64,000 bases of DNA from assembly GCF_002352765.1 (NCBI RefSeq), contig NZ_KZ293963.1:456368-520367 (forward strand), in the 5' to 3' direction. Source of the DNA: Alteribacter populi (lineage in GTDB: Bacteria; Bacillota; Bacilli; Bacillales; Salisediminibacteriaceae). The position numbers and the translations under genes are program-made. The notes beneath the pieces are model-generated. The model was not told the origin of the DNA. It did not search any database and saw nothing but the letters and a program-made list of their open reading frames with translations. Below are positions 53,301 to 62,054 of the stretch, piece by piece (positions within the stretch are counted from its first letter, which is position 1; every line of letters begins with the position of its first letter).

Positions 53301-54395
53301 TTACCACAAAACATCTAACACATTTCCATCAAAGATATTTGTATCGATATTACAGGTTTCTGCATCAATCCCATATTGCCAGCCACCGATCAACGCTTCA
53401 TCTGGATACTCTGGGTTATAATCAGGAGCATTTTCTTCTGTCGTAATTCCTTCGTTCGGTGCTGCAGTCCAAATATACATATTATCGAGTAAGTCGCTAT
53501 TTTCTTCTGCAGCAGCTTCAAAAGCTGCATATAGTTCTTCGTTAGGGTCAAATATCCCATAAATGCCAGAACTATATTCTGAATCCATTATAGTCTCATG
53601 CCATCCTAATATGAACTCAGAGTTGATCGGATAAATAGGTTCTACATTTGCAAATAACGCAACATCTTCAGGAATAGCTAAATCTCTTGCCATTTCAATG
53701 GCGGCTTCGGCTTCGCTTTCGCCTTTGTCATAACCAGTAGCATCGGTGAAGTGATTCCAGATCACAAGAATTTCAATGTCATTGGAATGTAGTAAATCTA
53801 CTTCATCCTCAGTTATGCCAAATGAAACATCTTCATTATCACCGAGATATCGTCCCCAAACATTAGGGTCACCAAAGTTCTCTCTTACACAAGCCAGCAT
53901 ATCTTCTGTTGTTAAACTTGCAGAGTCAACTCCCCAAACATTTTCAGTCGTATCATTATTTCCATTACTATTACCATTGCCGTTATTACTGTCACTGCCG
54001 TTAGAGTTATCTTTGCTGTTTGCTTCGATATTGTTATAAATATTATTCGTCACATTTACATCAACACTTACATTGATATCGTTTGTCACATTATTATCTA
54101 TATCGTTGTTGTCTCCACTGTTGATATTATTTTCAATCGAATTATCGACATCAGCATTTTCTGCGTCAACATTATTTTCTATATTGTTATTAAGCGAATG
54201 ACTACCATCAGAGTTATTATTAGAGTTCTGTATTTTAGAAGAATCAGGATCGCTCTCTGATTGAGTTTGAGTTCCGTTATCAGCATTTGCCGGCTCTGAC
54301 GTAAATGGTTTCATATAAACCGAAAGTGCTAAAATAAACATTATAGAAATAGTGGCCGCTATCATTAGAGTGAGATTCATTTTAGTATTCATCAT
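53301..54395 (-). CDS. Exported DUF1906 (glycoside-hydrolase-like) protein with Asn/Asp-rich linker
   Basis: A 364-residue exported protein. Residues 8-28 are a signal/anchor helix. Residues 35-152 are low complexity, dominated by Asn, Asp and Ser with periodic NNI/NNV units (such as NNNIENNVDAEN and DIDNNVTNDINV). Residues 153-364 match the DUF1906/Rv2525c-like TIM-barrel domain: GVDSASLTTEDMLACVRENF, WGRYLG, IEILVIWNHF, ALFANVEP and GGWQYG. Related domains bind or cleave wall glycans; activity here is unproven. Strong acidity fits a high-salt or alkaline surface. SD AAGGGAGTG precedes ATG. Confidence 0.85.
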   Translation of the reverse strand: MMNTKMNLTLMIAATISIMFILALSVYMKPFTSEPANADNGTQTQSESDPDSSKIQNSNNNSDGSHSLNNNIENNVDAENADVDNSIENNINSGDNNDIDNNVTNDINVSVDVNVTNNIYNNIEANSKDNSNGSDSNNGNGNSNGNNDTTENVWGVDSASLTTEDMLACVRENFGDPNVWGRYLGDNEDVSFGITEDEVDLLHSNDIEILVIWNHFTDATGYDKGESEAEAAIEMARDLAIPEDVALFANVEPIYPINSEFILGWHETIMDSEYSSGIYGIFDPNEELYAAFEAAAEENSDLLDNMYIWTAAPNEGITTEENAPDYNPEYPDEALIGGWQYGIDAETCNIDTNIFDGNVLDVLW

Positions 54396-54536
54396 TTTTC
54401 ACTCCCTTTGCCTTTTCTCTGACCATTTTATGTAGTCAGGGAGTGGCTCGTGAGGAAGTTAGGCGGTTACCGATGAGTGTCATTCAACATTTTAATAGTG
54501 TAACTACCAGTTTTGATCTGATTTTTGGCATCCGTG

Positions 54537-55532
54537 CTAACGTATTTGATGCTTTTTATTGTCATAAACTTGTAATGGACTCTTTTGATTTGATGTTATC
54601 TTCTTCGTATAGTAGCTGTGGAGGAGGATGCCTAGAATAAGAAATAAAATCCCTGCCGTAGCCAAACCTGTTGGTAACGGGGTAGATAGAAGGACAACCT
54701 CACCAGTAATAACAAACAACACTTGCGTGGACTGTGTAGCTTCGACAGCTGCCAATTTTCCTTGGTGGTTCCTAACTCTATCAGTAGCAATAAAAAATAA
54801 CGTAGTAGCTATAACACCTGAGCAGATGGCAACAATAAACGATTGGACTAATTGGTCAGAAGATGGACCCCCTACTTTTATGAAGCCAAATAAGCTAATC
54901 AGTATCCAGATAGGTAGACTTGCTACTGTCATTCCAAGGACTCTTTGAAAGGTATCTAACCTACCTCCACAAATCTCCATCATTTTACGATTTCCCAAGG
55001 GGTAAGCGAATGCTGCTATCACCACCGGCAATACACCAAGTGTGACGTCAGTAAACGTTATTTGATTTCCATTTTGCAGTTGAATAAGAAAAACACCAAA
55101 CAATATTACAAATGAGATACAAAGGGCTCCTATCGGAATAGTCTTTCTTATTTTCTTCTGACCTCCCTTTGTTTGAACTGTTTCGAAAAAGAGGGGTGCT
55201 AATAAAACTCCTGCTACAATGGTTAGTTGCCATGTCCCTGCAACTAGCCACCCGGGTCCATAAGCAGCCGCGTATGTTAAGGGGGCATAAAATAGGACAA
55301 ACCCGACAAAACTCCAAAGCAGCCATTGAAATGGTTGCTTTAACATTTCATGAATCACTTGCTTTAAATTATTCCGTAGCATTACAATGAAAACTAAAAA
55401 AGGAAGCATAAAAATAAACCTTAAAGATGAACTCCAAAGCCAACTCCCTCCAGAGAGTTCCATAGAACGATTTAAAATAAATGTTACGGCAAAGAACATA
55501 GAAGCTAAAACACCAATTATGATTTCTTTCAT
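54537..55532 (-). CDS. EmrE-type multidrug efflux transporter (DMT superfamily)
   Basis: A 331-residue protein with about ten predicted membrane helices in two EamA-like halves (FFAVTFILNRSMELSGGSWL at the start, VEATQSTQVLFVITGEVVLL near the end). This matches the larger EmrE/multidrug-resistance transporter family rather than the small SMR proteins. The charged tail (KKITSNQKSPLQVYDNKKHQ) is cytoplasmic. The divergent XRE-cupin gene is the obvious candidate regulator. Confidence 0.85.
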   Translation of the reverse strand: MKEIIIGVLASMFFAVTFILNRSMELSGGSWLWSSSLRFIFMLPFLVFIVMLRNNLKQVIHEMLKQPFQWLLWSFVGFVLFYAPLTYAAAYGPGWLVAGTWQLTIVAGVLLAPLFFETVQTKGGQKKIRKTIPIGALCISFVILFGVFLIQLQNGNQITFTDVTLGVLPVVIAAFAYPLGNRKMMEICGGRLDTFQRVLGMTVASLPIWILISLFGFIKVGGPSSDQLVQSFIVAICSGVIATTLFFIATDRVRNHQGKLAAVEATQSTQVLFVITGEVVLLSTPLPTGLATAGILFLILGILLHSYYTKKITSNQKSPLQVYDNKKHQIR

Positions 55533-55636
55533 AAGCTCACCTTTTCTTCTTTCATATAGTAAAATATACTTAATGTTTATTATATTATACTTTTATGTTT
55601 TTGTTATGACCACAAGAAAATAAAGGAGGTTTCTCT

Positions 55637-56218
55637 ATGGATAACAAACCAAAGATCGGTGATGCTGAAAAGTTAGCTAAACAAGTTGGGATAACTGTAA
55701 GAAAAATGAGACAAGAGCGGGGAATGAATTTACAAGAATTAGCTGATTTGATCGGAGTTAGTAAGTTAACGTTAGGTAACATTGAAAGAGGGGAAGCGAA
55801 CCCTTCCTTAACTGTTATTTGGAAAATTGCAAATGGCCTTTCGATTCCCATTTCATTATTGCTTAAGGAGGATCAAGGCGTAATCATTTCGCGTAAAAAT
55901 AATGGTAATAGAGTGTTAAGCACCAATGAAGCTTGTATCCTTGAACCTATGTTTGATGTATCAACCTATGGCTCAAGTGAAATTCATAGAGCTTATTTAC
56001 AACCAAATAGTGAATACTGTCCAGGTGCTCATCAAAGTGGTGTGATTGAGTATGTTACAGTAATGATGGGTGAGGTGAAAATAAAAGTACAAGATGACTA
56101 TTATCACCTTTTTGAATATGATTCAATAAAATTTAACGGTGATAAAGAACACGCTTATATTAACCCTACAGACTCCACTACTGTGTTACACTTTGTCATG
56201 ACTTACACAAATACTTAA
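55637..56218 (+). CDS. XRE-family regulator with cupin domain
   Basis: A 193-residue regulator. The N-terminal HTH (residues 12-68) contains VRKMRQERGMNLQELADLIG and LTLGNIERGEANPSL. The C-terminal cupin (about 105-190) has PGAHQSGVIEYVTVMMGEV and YDSIKFNGDKEHAYINP, a small-molecule-binding barrel. The architecture is common beside transporter genes that they repress or activate. AAAGGAGG precedes ATG. The 104-bp gap to the divergent transporter gene should hold its operator. Confidence 0.92.
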   Translation: MDNKPKIGDAEKLAKQVGITVRKMRQERGMNLQELADLIGVSKLTLGNIERGEANPSLTVIWKIANGLSIPISLLLKEDQGVIISRKNNGNRVLSTNEACILEPMFDVSTYGSSEIHRAYLQPNSEYCPGAHQSGVIEYVTVMMGEVKIKVQDDYYHLFEYDSIKFNGDKEHAYINPTDSTTVLHFVMTYTNT

Positions 56219-56440
56219 ACGATGTTTAATCACATACAAGACGCTCTGGGAAATTAGATCCAAGCGTCCTTGTCTATACCATTTACAGAAGTACGAAGAC
56301 CATCAGTAGGGCTTTTCATTAAAAGTTTAAATGATTATCCCCTTTGCTCATAATTATGAAGGCATCAGCCATGTTTACTATTTCACTTTTAATTATGGCT
56401 CTTTTCGTATGTATTGTTGCTTTTAATCTTCGCAGCTGAA
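56219..56440. other. Intergenic, no gene seen
   Basis: First part of a 632-bp gap between convergent genes. Nothing recognisable until the repeat cluster at 56441. Confidence 0.5.
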
Positions 56441-56541
56441 ATAAACTGCGACATCACCTACCGCTTCGGAAATACACTACGCTTTCCGCGGAAAGCGACT
56501 GTCCGGAGCGGAAATCAATCTACTTCTATGTCGCAGTTTAT
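56441..56541. repeat. Nested palindromic element (family D)
   Basis: 14-bp perfect terminal inverted repeats (ATAAACTGCGACAT / ATGTCGCAGTTTAT), inner arms CCGCTTCGGA / TCCGGAGCGG, and an 18-bp perfect palindrome CGCTTTCCGCGGAAAGCG at the centre (56480-56497). The CGCTTTCCGCGG core looks like a dispersed Bacillaceae intergenic palindrome I recall from other genomes, which I have not checked. Confidence 0.85.
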
Positions 56542-56556
56542 ATATTTTTTGTCAAG

Positions 56557-56585
56557 AACAACAATCTTTTAGAAAACAGCCTTAG
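56557..56585 (-). repeat. Repeat family A, end fragment (A5)
   Basis: AACAACAATCTTTTAGAAAA then CAGCCTTA is the inverted form of the family A end sequence. Confidence 0.65.
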
Positions 56586-56661
56586 TTATAAAGGCCCGAA
56601 GACACCACGACACTTCTGCGGAAGTATAATATGCTTCTAATATACATACTCATAAAAGTTT

Positions 56662-56754
56662 ATATAGAGCGGACAGCCGACTTCACGCAGCGCGTCTCAA
56701 GGGAAAAGCATCTTTAAGACTTAAAAGGTGCGGAGAAGTTAACGCTGTTATTAA
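56662..56754. repeat. Repeat family C, copy 2
   Basis: It matches 30253-30341 through its length: ATAGAGCGGACAGCCGACTT, GCGTCTCAAGGGAAAAGCAT, then GTGCGGAGAAGTTAACGCTG. Confidence 0.8.
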
Positions 56755-56800
56755 TAAAGGCTCTTTTCTAAAAGATTGCTGCTATTTGTTTTTAGAGCGT
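56755..56800 (+). repeat. Repeat family A, half copy (A6)
   Basis: TAAAGGCTCTTTTCTAAAAG then ATTGCTGC, with GAGCGTTAGGCAAGC after. The last block is also found in A2 and, inverted, in A4. Confidence 0.75.
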
Positions 56801-56808
56801 TAGGCAAG

Positions 56809-56850
56809 CGCATAGCTGTCACGTATAGCGTGACAGCTATGCGTTCTTTC
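56809..56850 (-). terminator. Strong hairpin terminator of the acetamidase-family gene
   Basis: A perfect 15-bp stem (CGCATAGCTGTCACG with its complement) and a 5-nt loop. It may belong to the family A element that it adjoins. Confidence 0.7.
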
Positions 56851-57783
56851 TCAATTAAATAAACTTTTAGGTAAAAATGCTGTAACAAGAAAATGAGGAA
56901 CATCTACAATTTCTCCAATTTTTAGATCGACAGCCACACTGCATAATGCATATGCTTCTGCATCTTTTAAACCATATTCTCTTGTTAAATGCTCAATCAT
57001 ATAAGAAACTGCTTTTTTGCTTGCGTCCATCAGTGACTCGCCGTAACCTGTTGTTACGTGAAAACCTCTTTCATCTCCTTCACTTTTTAATGGACCTGGG
57101 ATATACATTTGTGGTTCTGCTATTGTTTTATTCTTGTGTAATCGGAATTTTACTTGAATATCCATTGGCGCTTCAATTGCAGTGCCACACACCTCACCGT
57201 CTCCTTGAGCAGCATGAGTATCACCTACAGAGAAAAGCGCTCCTTCAACCCAAACTGGTAAATATAGTTTTGCACCCTTCGTTAAGTGTCGTACATCCAT
57301 ATTTCCGCCGTTTTTACGAGGTGGGACTACGCTGTAGGCGCCAGGCTCTGGTAAGGCTACGCCAATTGTACCTGGAAAGGGGTGAACAGGTACTTCAATG
57401 CCATGTAAAAATTCAGCATGACCATCGTTTGAAAGCTCCCATATTTTTAAAAAAGGATCATTAAATTCTTCTTGCAACAATCCGAAGCCAGGAATGATTG
57501 CGGTCCATCCCCAACTTCTTGAGCCAAAATCTTGAACCTCAACTTCTAAAGTGTCTCCGGGTTTTGCTCCTTTTATATAGACAGGCCCAGATACGGGATT
57601 AACTTTGTTAAAGTCCATGTTTTTTACATCTTGGATTGTAGAATGGGTAGAGAGTTGACCTCCAGATGAGTCAATGGTTTCAATCCAGATTGAATCTCCA
57701 TTTTCTGCTTCATAAATCGGTGGAATCTTATTGTCCCAAGTGAAATGGTGGTGATGCTTATGGATGGTATGCTGGCGTGACAT
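56851..57783 (-). CDS. Acetamidase/formamidase family protein
   Basis: A 310-residue FmdA/AmdA-family protein. It begins SRQHTIHKHHHHFTWDNKIP, and family segments include GPVYIKGAKPGDTLEVEV, GVALPEPGAYSVVPPRKNGG, NMDVRHLTKGAKLYLPV and GDTHAAQGDGEVCGTAIE, with conserved His and Glu for metal binding. Members hydrolyse formamide or acetamide, giving ammonia and the acid. The five His near the N-terminus may help bind metal. Single gene. Confidence 0.92.
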   Translation of the reverse strand: MSRQHTIHKHHHHFTWDNKIPPIYEAENGDSIWIETIDSSGGQLSTHSTIQDVKNMDFNKVNPVSGPVYIKGAKPGDTLEVEVQDFGSRSWGWTAIIPGFGLLQEEFNDPFLKIWELSNDGHAEFLHGIEVPVHPFPGTIGVALPEPGAYSVVPPRKNGGNMDVRHLTKGAKLYLPVWVEGALFSVGDTHAAQGDGEVCGTAIEAPMDIQVKFRLHKNKTIAEPQMYIPGPLKSEGDERGFHVTTGYGESLMDASKKAVSYMIEHLTREYGLKDAEAYALCSVAVDLKIGEIVDVPHFLVTAFLPKSLFN

Positions 57784-57972
57784 ATGTTTTCCCCCTCTAT
57801 GTTTCTAGTTGATCTGATAGTAGCTGAAAATTCAGAAATCGTCAATTAATATAGAACTTGACTCATGAAGGATGGGGGAGAGGTGGTTTGAATGTGTTGT
57901 TACAGATGAAACTCTTTACGAATCCGCAACCTAGCTTAAAGCTGAAGCCTTCAAGAGGTTGTTGAAACGATA

Positions 57973-58020
57973 GACCTTCCAAAAACCAACCTGTGAAAAA
58001 AGACTGGTTTTTTGAAGGTC
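57973..58020. terminator. Terminator of the zinc-ribbon gene
   Basis: GACCTTCCAAAAACC pairs with GGTTTTTTGAAGGTC, 14-nt loop region with a run of A/T. Confidence 0.8.
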
Positions 58021-58042
58021 AATGGGCACTTTCTTACCTATA

Positions 58043-58276
58043 TTAGCGATTAGCGTTTTCTGCCATCTTCTGAAATCGTATCTCATCTTCTACTAAGCCA
58101 CAACTACCACACTGGACCCGTTTATCCGGACCTTGGTATGTTATATGAAAAGGCTCCTGCTTTTCTACCTGTAAATAGGACTCTTCATCTGCATTCCATT
58201 TAACCGGAGTAACGACTTGTTCAATCACATTAAACCTTGTTTTCGCACTGCAAGAGGGGCACTTGTAGCTGTACAT
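58043..58276 (-). CDS. Small zinc-ribbon protein
   Basis: A 77-residue protein with two CxxC knuckles, CPSC (6-9) and CGSC (about 56-59), 46 residues apart, which should bind one zinc. The middle is beta-rich. No family name is known to me; likely a nucleic-acid- or protein-binding ribbon. AAAAGGAGATGA precedes the ATG. Confidence 0.75.
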   Translation of the reverse strand: MYSYKCPSCSAKTRFNVIEQVVTPVKWNADEESYLQVEKQEPFHITYQGPDKRVQCGSCGLVEDEIRFQKMAENANR

Positions 58277-58402
58277 CCGATCATCTCCTTTTCCTATAGT
58301 ATCACCAATGAGTTTGTATTTATGTAAAGCAAACTTTTCATGACAAAAATTCTCGCGATATGGTACATTAACATTTCGACAACACTAAGAAAGGATACTA
58401 CC

Positions 58403-58891
58403 ATGAGATATGACACCCACCTTGCAACTACGATAGCAGCGGGAGCTACTGTTTCATTTTTTCAGTCTGACGTCTTATTTTCCTACCTTTACGTGATTGG
58501 ATTAGCTATCGGGAGTCTGCTTCCAGATATTGATGAACCCAATTCTTTTTTAGGTAGGAGAGTACGAGTCCTGTCAAAACCGATTAAACGTATTTTTGGT
58601 CACAGGGGAGTGACACACTCTGTTCTTACTTGGCTTTTGCTTGTTTATTTTTTATATCCGACAGATTCTTTATTTATCACTGGATTTTTAATAGGCTATT
58701 CCATTCATTTGCTGGGCGACTTATTTTCTAAACGAAGCATTCCATTATTTGCACCTTTCAGCCGATTTCGTTTAAAAATGCCAGTAACATATGAAATTTC
58801 AGGTATCTTTGAAAATACCCTATTATTAGCAAGTGTTATTTATACGATCATTCTTATTCAAAAAGGAAGCCTTCTTGGTTCCTTTCTTTAG
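58403..58891 (+). CDS. YdjM-family membrane metal-dependent hydrolase
   Basis: A 162-residue protein with about four membrane helices. Metal ligand motifs are His6 (YDTHLATT), LLPDIDEPNS, FGHRGVTHS and YSIHLLGDLFS. The family (old DUF457) is called LexA-regulated YdjM in E. coli, and YvsG in B. subtilis is a relative. The substrate is unknown. The frame opens at 58340; AGAAAGGA serves ATG 58403. Confidence 0.88.
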   Translation: MRYDTHLATTIAAGATVSFFQSDVLFSYLYVIGLAIGSLLPDIDEPNSFLGRRVRVLSKPIKRIFGHRGVTHSVLTWLLLVYFLYPTDSLFITGFLIGYSIHLLGDLFSKRSIPLFAPFSRFRLKMPVTYEISGIFENTLLLASVIYTIILIQKGSLLGSFL

Positions 58892-59049
58892 AGGCTTTTC
58901 TTTAACTTTTAAGCGATTGGAAAACAGAGACAAGAATTACCTAGTCAAGAAGCTATGATATGATTTAGTGAAGATATAGCTATTAATTGCAATCTTAAAG
59001 AAAAATATAGATGTTCCTTCCTTTAGGTACCTATGCTATGATAAGGATA

Positions 59050-59063
59050 AGAACATATGATCG
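59050..59063. promoter_or_regulatory. LexA-box-like sequence upstream of the nuclease/helicase genes
   Basis: AGAACATATGATCG against the Bacillus SOS box CGAACATATGTTCG differs at two of 14 positions. It lies 43 bp before the start codon, next to a possible -10 box. Confidence 0.5.
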
Positions 59064-59105
59064 TATGCTGAGGAAAATAAAAAATGAGATACAGGGGGAG
59101 TTTAC

Positions 59106-62054
59106 GTGTCACCTGAATTTTTGGCTTCTTTAAAACAAATAGTGAAGAAACATCCTCTTGAAGAAAAGGTTTTTGTCGTTCCTTCAAAGCGAGATGGTAG
59201 GTTGGCTTCTCAAGCATTAGCTAAATCTTCTGTTTCGGTTGTTAATGTACATAGCAAAACGATCGATGATCTTGCGAAAGACTGTACTCAGTGGCAGCTT
59301 GTAAGAGAAGGGAAAAATGAATTACCGCATGAAGCCGGAAGACAGCTAATTCATCAATTGATGAAAGACATGCAAGCAAAAAATGAATTTCTTTATTTCA
59401 CGACAGTAAAATTGAATCCTGCATTGAGTGAAGCTGTTTACCGAGCGATAATTGATATAAAAATGGCAGGTGTCGATTTAGCAGAACTAAACCCAGCTCT
59501 ATTTCAGAAAAAAGAAAAGGGGATAGACTTGCTGACGATCTTCAAAAGATACGAGGAAATTCGGCAAGCCAGAGGACTATTTGATCGTGCTGACCTGATT
59601 AGTATTGCAATCGATTCAGGTGAAAAAGCAAAGCGAAGTCAGGTTTTTGTACTTTTCCCGCATGATGCATATCATCCAATAATCTCAGCATTTTTATCTG
59701 AATTCACCGAATCAGCAACAGTCTACACGCCAAATTTTAGTCAAATAAAATATGTTGAGCAAAATAAGCAACTCCTAGTCAACGAGGAAATACAGGAGAC
59801 AGAAACGTTAGAGAGTAAAGTAAAAAGCGAACAAAATAAAATCGATTTGAACGTCTCTTTCAGTCCCGAGGAAGAACTAAATCACGTTCTCTCCTGTTTA
59901 AAGAAACATAACATCCCGCTTGATCAGGCTGTTATACAATACCCAACGGGGAACCCATATCGAAACCTACTTTATCAATTGAGGAGCAAAGAGTCAGTTC
60001 CGATGACATTCTCTGAAGGGATACCATTGTTCTACCAACCTTCAGGAAAGGCTCTTTTAGCCTACTTGGAATGGATGAAGTCTGATTTTCATATTCAAGG
60101 ACTTGAGAAGATCATTAATGAACGTTTGCTTATTGAACCAGAGGGGGTATCTGTCCCTCAAGCACTAAAAAAACTAAAGAAGCTTGGTGTTAATCAAGGG
60201 GTAACGGCGTATAAAAATGCAATTGAAGAGTTAGAGAAAAAAGGTGAAATGCCGCAATTTTCCAAATGGCTTCAGTCACTACTCGCTGTTTTACCGTTTA
60301 ATTATCGCTTTGAGACTGTTTTATATTCTGAGTTCTTACAATCAATAGCATCATTTCTCCAAATATGGGTCCGTCCAACTCAATCAGAGGATGAATCTGC
60401 TAAGGCTCACGTTTTGGCGACAATTGATCAGTTAAAACCTTTTGTAGATGGAGAAATGAAAAGCATGGATGCGGTTGGAAACGCTGAGTATTGGTTTTCG
60501 CAAATGCAGGTTGTCTCATCTATGCCAAAACCCGGCCACCTTCACGTCACCCCAACGCGGACTGGGCTTTACTATGATTATAACTATGTATTTGTAGTTG
60601 GAATGAGTAATCAAAATGTCCCTGGTAGTCATAAAGAAGACCCGGTATTATTAGATGAAGAACGTGTAAACATTCACAAAGATATGATGACATCAAAGGA
60701 ACACATGAAAAGAGCTTCCTGGAAAACGGCAAACTTAATTGGGACACTTCAAGGCAAACGAATTTACAGCTATCCATATATGGATATTACAAATAACCGA
60801 AAATCAGCACCCGCTTATGGGTTTATTCAGCTCTACCGTTGGACGACAGGACATTCGGATGCAACAGGGGAAGAAGTGGAAACGACCTTAGCTGCGAACC
60901 TTACTTTTATTAACAAAGATAGTCAGGCAATTAACCGGAAGTCCTGGTGGGTTCACCAGTTATGGGAAAATAAGTGCTTAGAAAAACCTTTTTATGAAAA
61001 AGAAATTTTTCAACATCTTCTGCAAGGACGTGAAGCGCGTCATGCACGCAGCGGAGATCAATTTACGAATTACGATGGTTTAATTGGGTATACTTCGGAT
61101 CATTTTGATCCACGTGAAAACAGCCAGGTTGTGATGAGTGCAAGTAAATTAGAAAATTTAGCGACGTGTCCTTATCGTTATTTTCTTAAGGATGTACTTG
61201 AAATCGAGCCAGAAGAAGACGATGAAGAAGATCGTTACCGTTGGTTAGATCCAGCAACAAAAGGTACATTACTTCATGGGATTTTTGAACGTTTTTATCA
61301 GGAACTGTATGACCAGGGAAAAACGGCTGAACTTGCCGGTGGGCTTGAATGGATCACGCAAATTGCAGAGGAAGGGTTAGCGCAAACAAAAAAGCTCCTC
61401 CCTCCTCCAAATGAGGTCATTTATGAGTTGGAAAGTCAGGAAATATTAGACGCGTGCTTTATTTTCTTAAAATTAGAAGAAGAGTTTACGATTGATCGAA
61501 AACCGATTGGATTTGAATACGCATTCGGTTTTAGAGGTCAGGAAAGTATCAGCATTCCTCTTAAAGAAGGAAAGAACATGCGATTAATGGGGAAAATTGA
61601 CCGCGTTGATCAACTATCGGATGGGTCATTCGGAATGGTTGATTATAAAAGTGGTAGCGATTTTGGCTATGATGAAGATACCTTTTTTAATGGAGGCCGG
61701 AAGCTTCAGCATAGTCTGTATGCATTAGCGTTTGAAATGTTAAATGAAACGGAAACGAAACGAGTATCTGAATCCCATTATCTATTTCCAACGAAAAAAG
61801 GAGAGGGTAAAAAAGTATCCCGTCCTTTTAACGAACAAAGAAAAGAGGAACTGTTGAAGGTTGTCGATCATTTATGTTCAATGATAAAAATGGGTGAATT
61901 TCCTTTCACAGATGACGAAAATGACTGTAAATTTTGTGATTTTAAAGCGGTTTGTATGAGACATGGGTATGACGAATCGCACGTTCAAACAAAAATTGCG
62001 AAAGATACCACGACTGGAACGAGGTTACTTAGGGAGGTGCGTCAGTTTGACTAA
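59106..62054 (+). CDS. AddB-like PD-(D/E)XK nuclease with Fe-S cluster, no P-loop
   Basis: A 982-residue protein. The C-terminal nuclease has the catalytic DYK (Asp846, Lys848 in MVDYKSG), an upstream GTLLHGIFERFYQEL, and cysteines C688, C941, C944 and C950 in the AddB C...CxxCx5C order that bind a 4Fe-4S cluster. The inactive-helicase-like N-terminal part lacks the Walker A of B. subtilis AddB (its start reads VFVVPSKRDGRLAS) and is about 180 residues shorter. It pairs with the helicase gene that follows. Start GTG follows GGGGGAG. Confidence 0.82.
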   Translation: MSPEFLASLKQIVKKHPLEEKVFVVPSKRDGRLASQALAKSSVSVVNVHSKTIDDLAKDCTQWQLVREGKNELPHEAGRQLIHQLMKDMQAKNEFLYFTTVKLNPALSEAVYRAIIDIKMAGVDLAELNPALFQKKEKGIDLLTIFKRYEEIRQARGLFDRADLISIAIDSGEKAKRSQVFVLFPHDAYHPIISAFLSEFTESATVYTPNFSQIKYVEQNKQLLVNEEIQETETLESKVKSEQNKIDLNVSFSPEEELNHVLSCLKKHNIPLDQAVIQYPTGNPYRNLLYQLRSKESVPMTFSEGIPLFYQPSGKALLAYLEWMKSDFHIQGLEKIINERLLIEPEGVSVPQALKKLKKLGVNQGVTAYKNAIEELEKKGEMPQFSKWLQSLLAVLPFNYRFETVLYSEFLQSIASFLQIWVRPTQSEDESAKAHVLATIDQLKPFVDGEMKSMDAVGNAEYWFSQMQVVSSMPKPGHLHVTPTRTGLYYDYNYVFVVGMSNQNVPGSHKEDPVLLDEERVNIHKDMMTSKEHMKRASWKTANLIGTLQGKRIYSYPYMDITNNRKSAPAYGFIQLYRWTTGHSDATGEEVETTLAANLTFINKDSQAINRKSWWVHQLWENKCLEKPFYEKEIFQHLLQGREARHARSGDQFTNYDGLIGYTSDHFDPRENSQVVMSASKLENLATCPYRYFLKDVLEIEPEEDDEEDRYRWLDPATKGTLLHGIFERFYQELYDQGKTAELAGGLEWITQIAEEGLAQTKKLLPPPNEVIYELESQEILDACFIFLKLEEEFTIDRKPIGFEYAFGFRGQESISIPLKEGKNMRLMGKIDRVDQLSDGSFGMVDYKSGSDFGYDEDTFFNGGRKLQHSLYALAFEMLNETETKRVSESHYLFPTKKGEGKKVSRPFNEQRKEELLKVVDHLCSMIKMGEFPFTDDENDCKFCDFKAVCMRHGYDESHVQTKIAKDTTTGTRLLREVRQFD

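Noticed and set aside
56946..57464. 172-residue plus-strand frame opposite the acetamidase-family gene
   Set aside because: Fully antisense to a conserved gene, with Leu/His-rich composition typical of a shadow.
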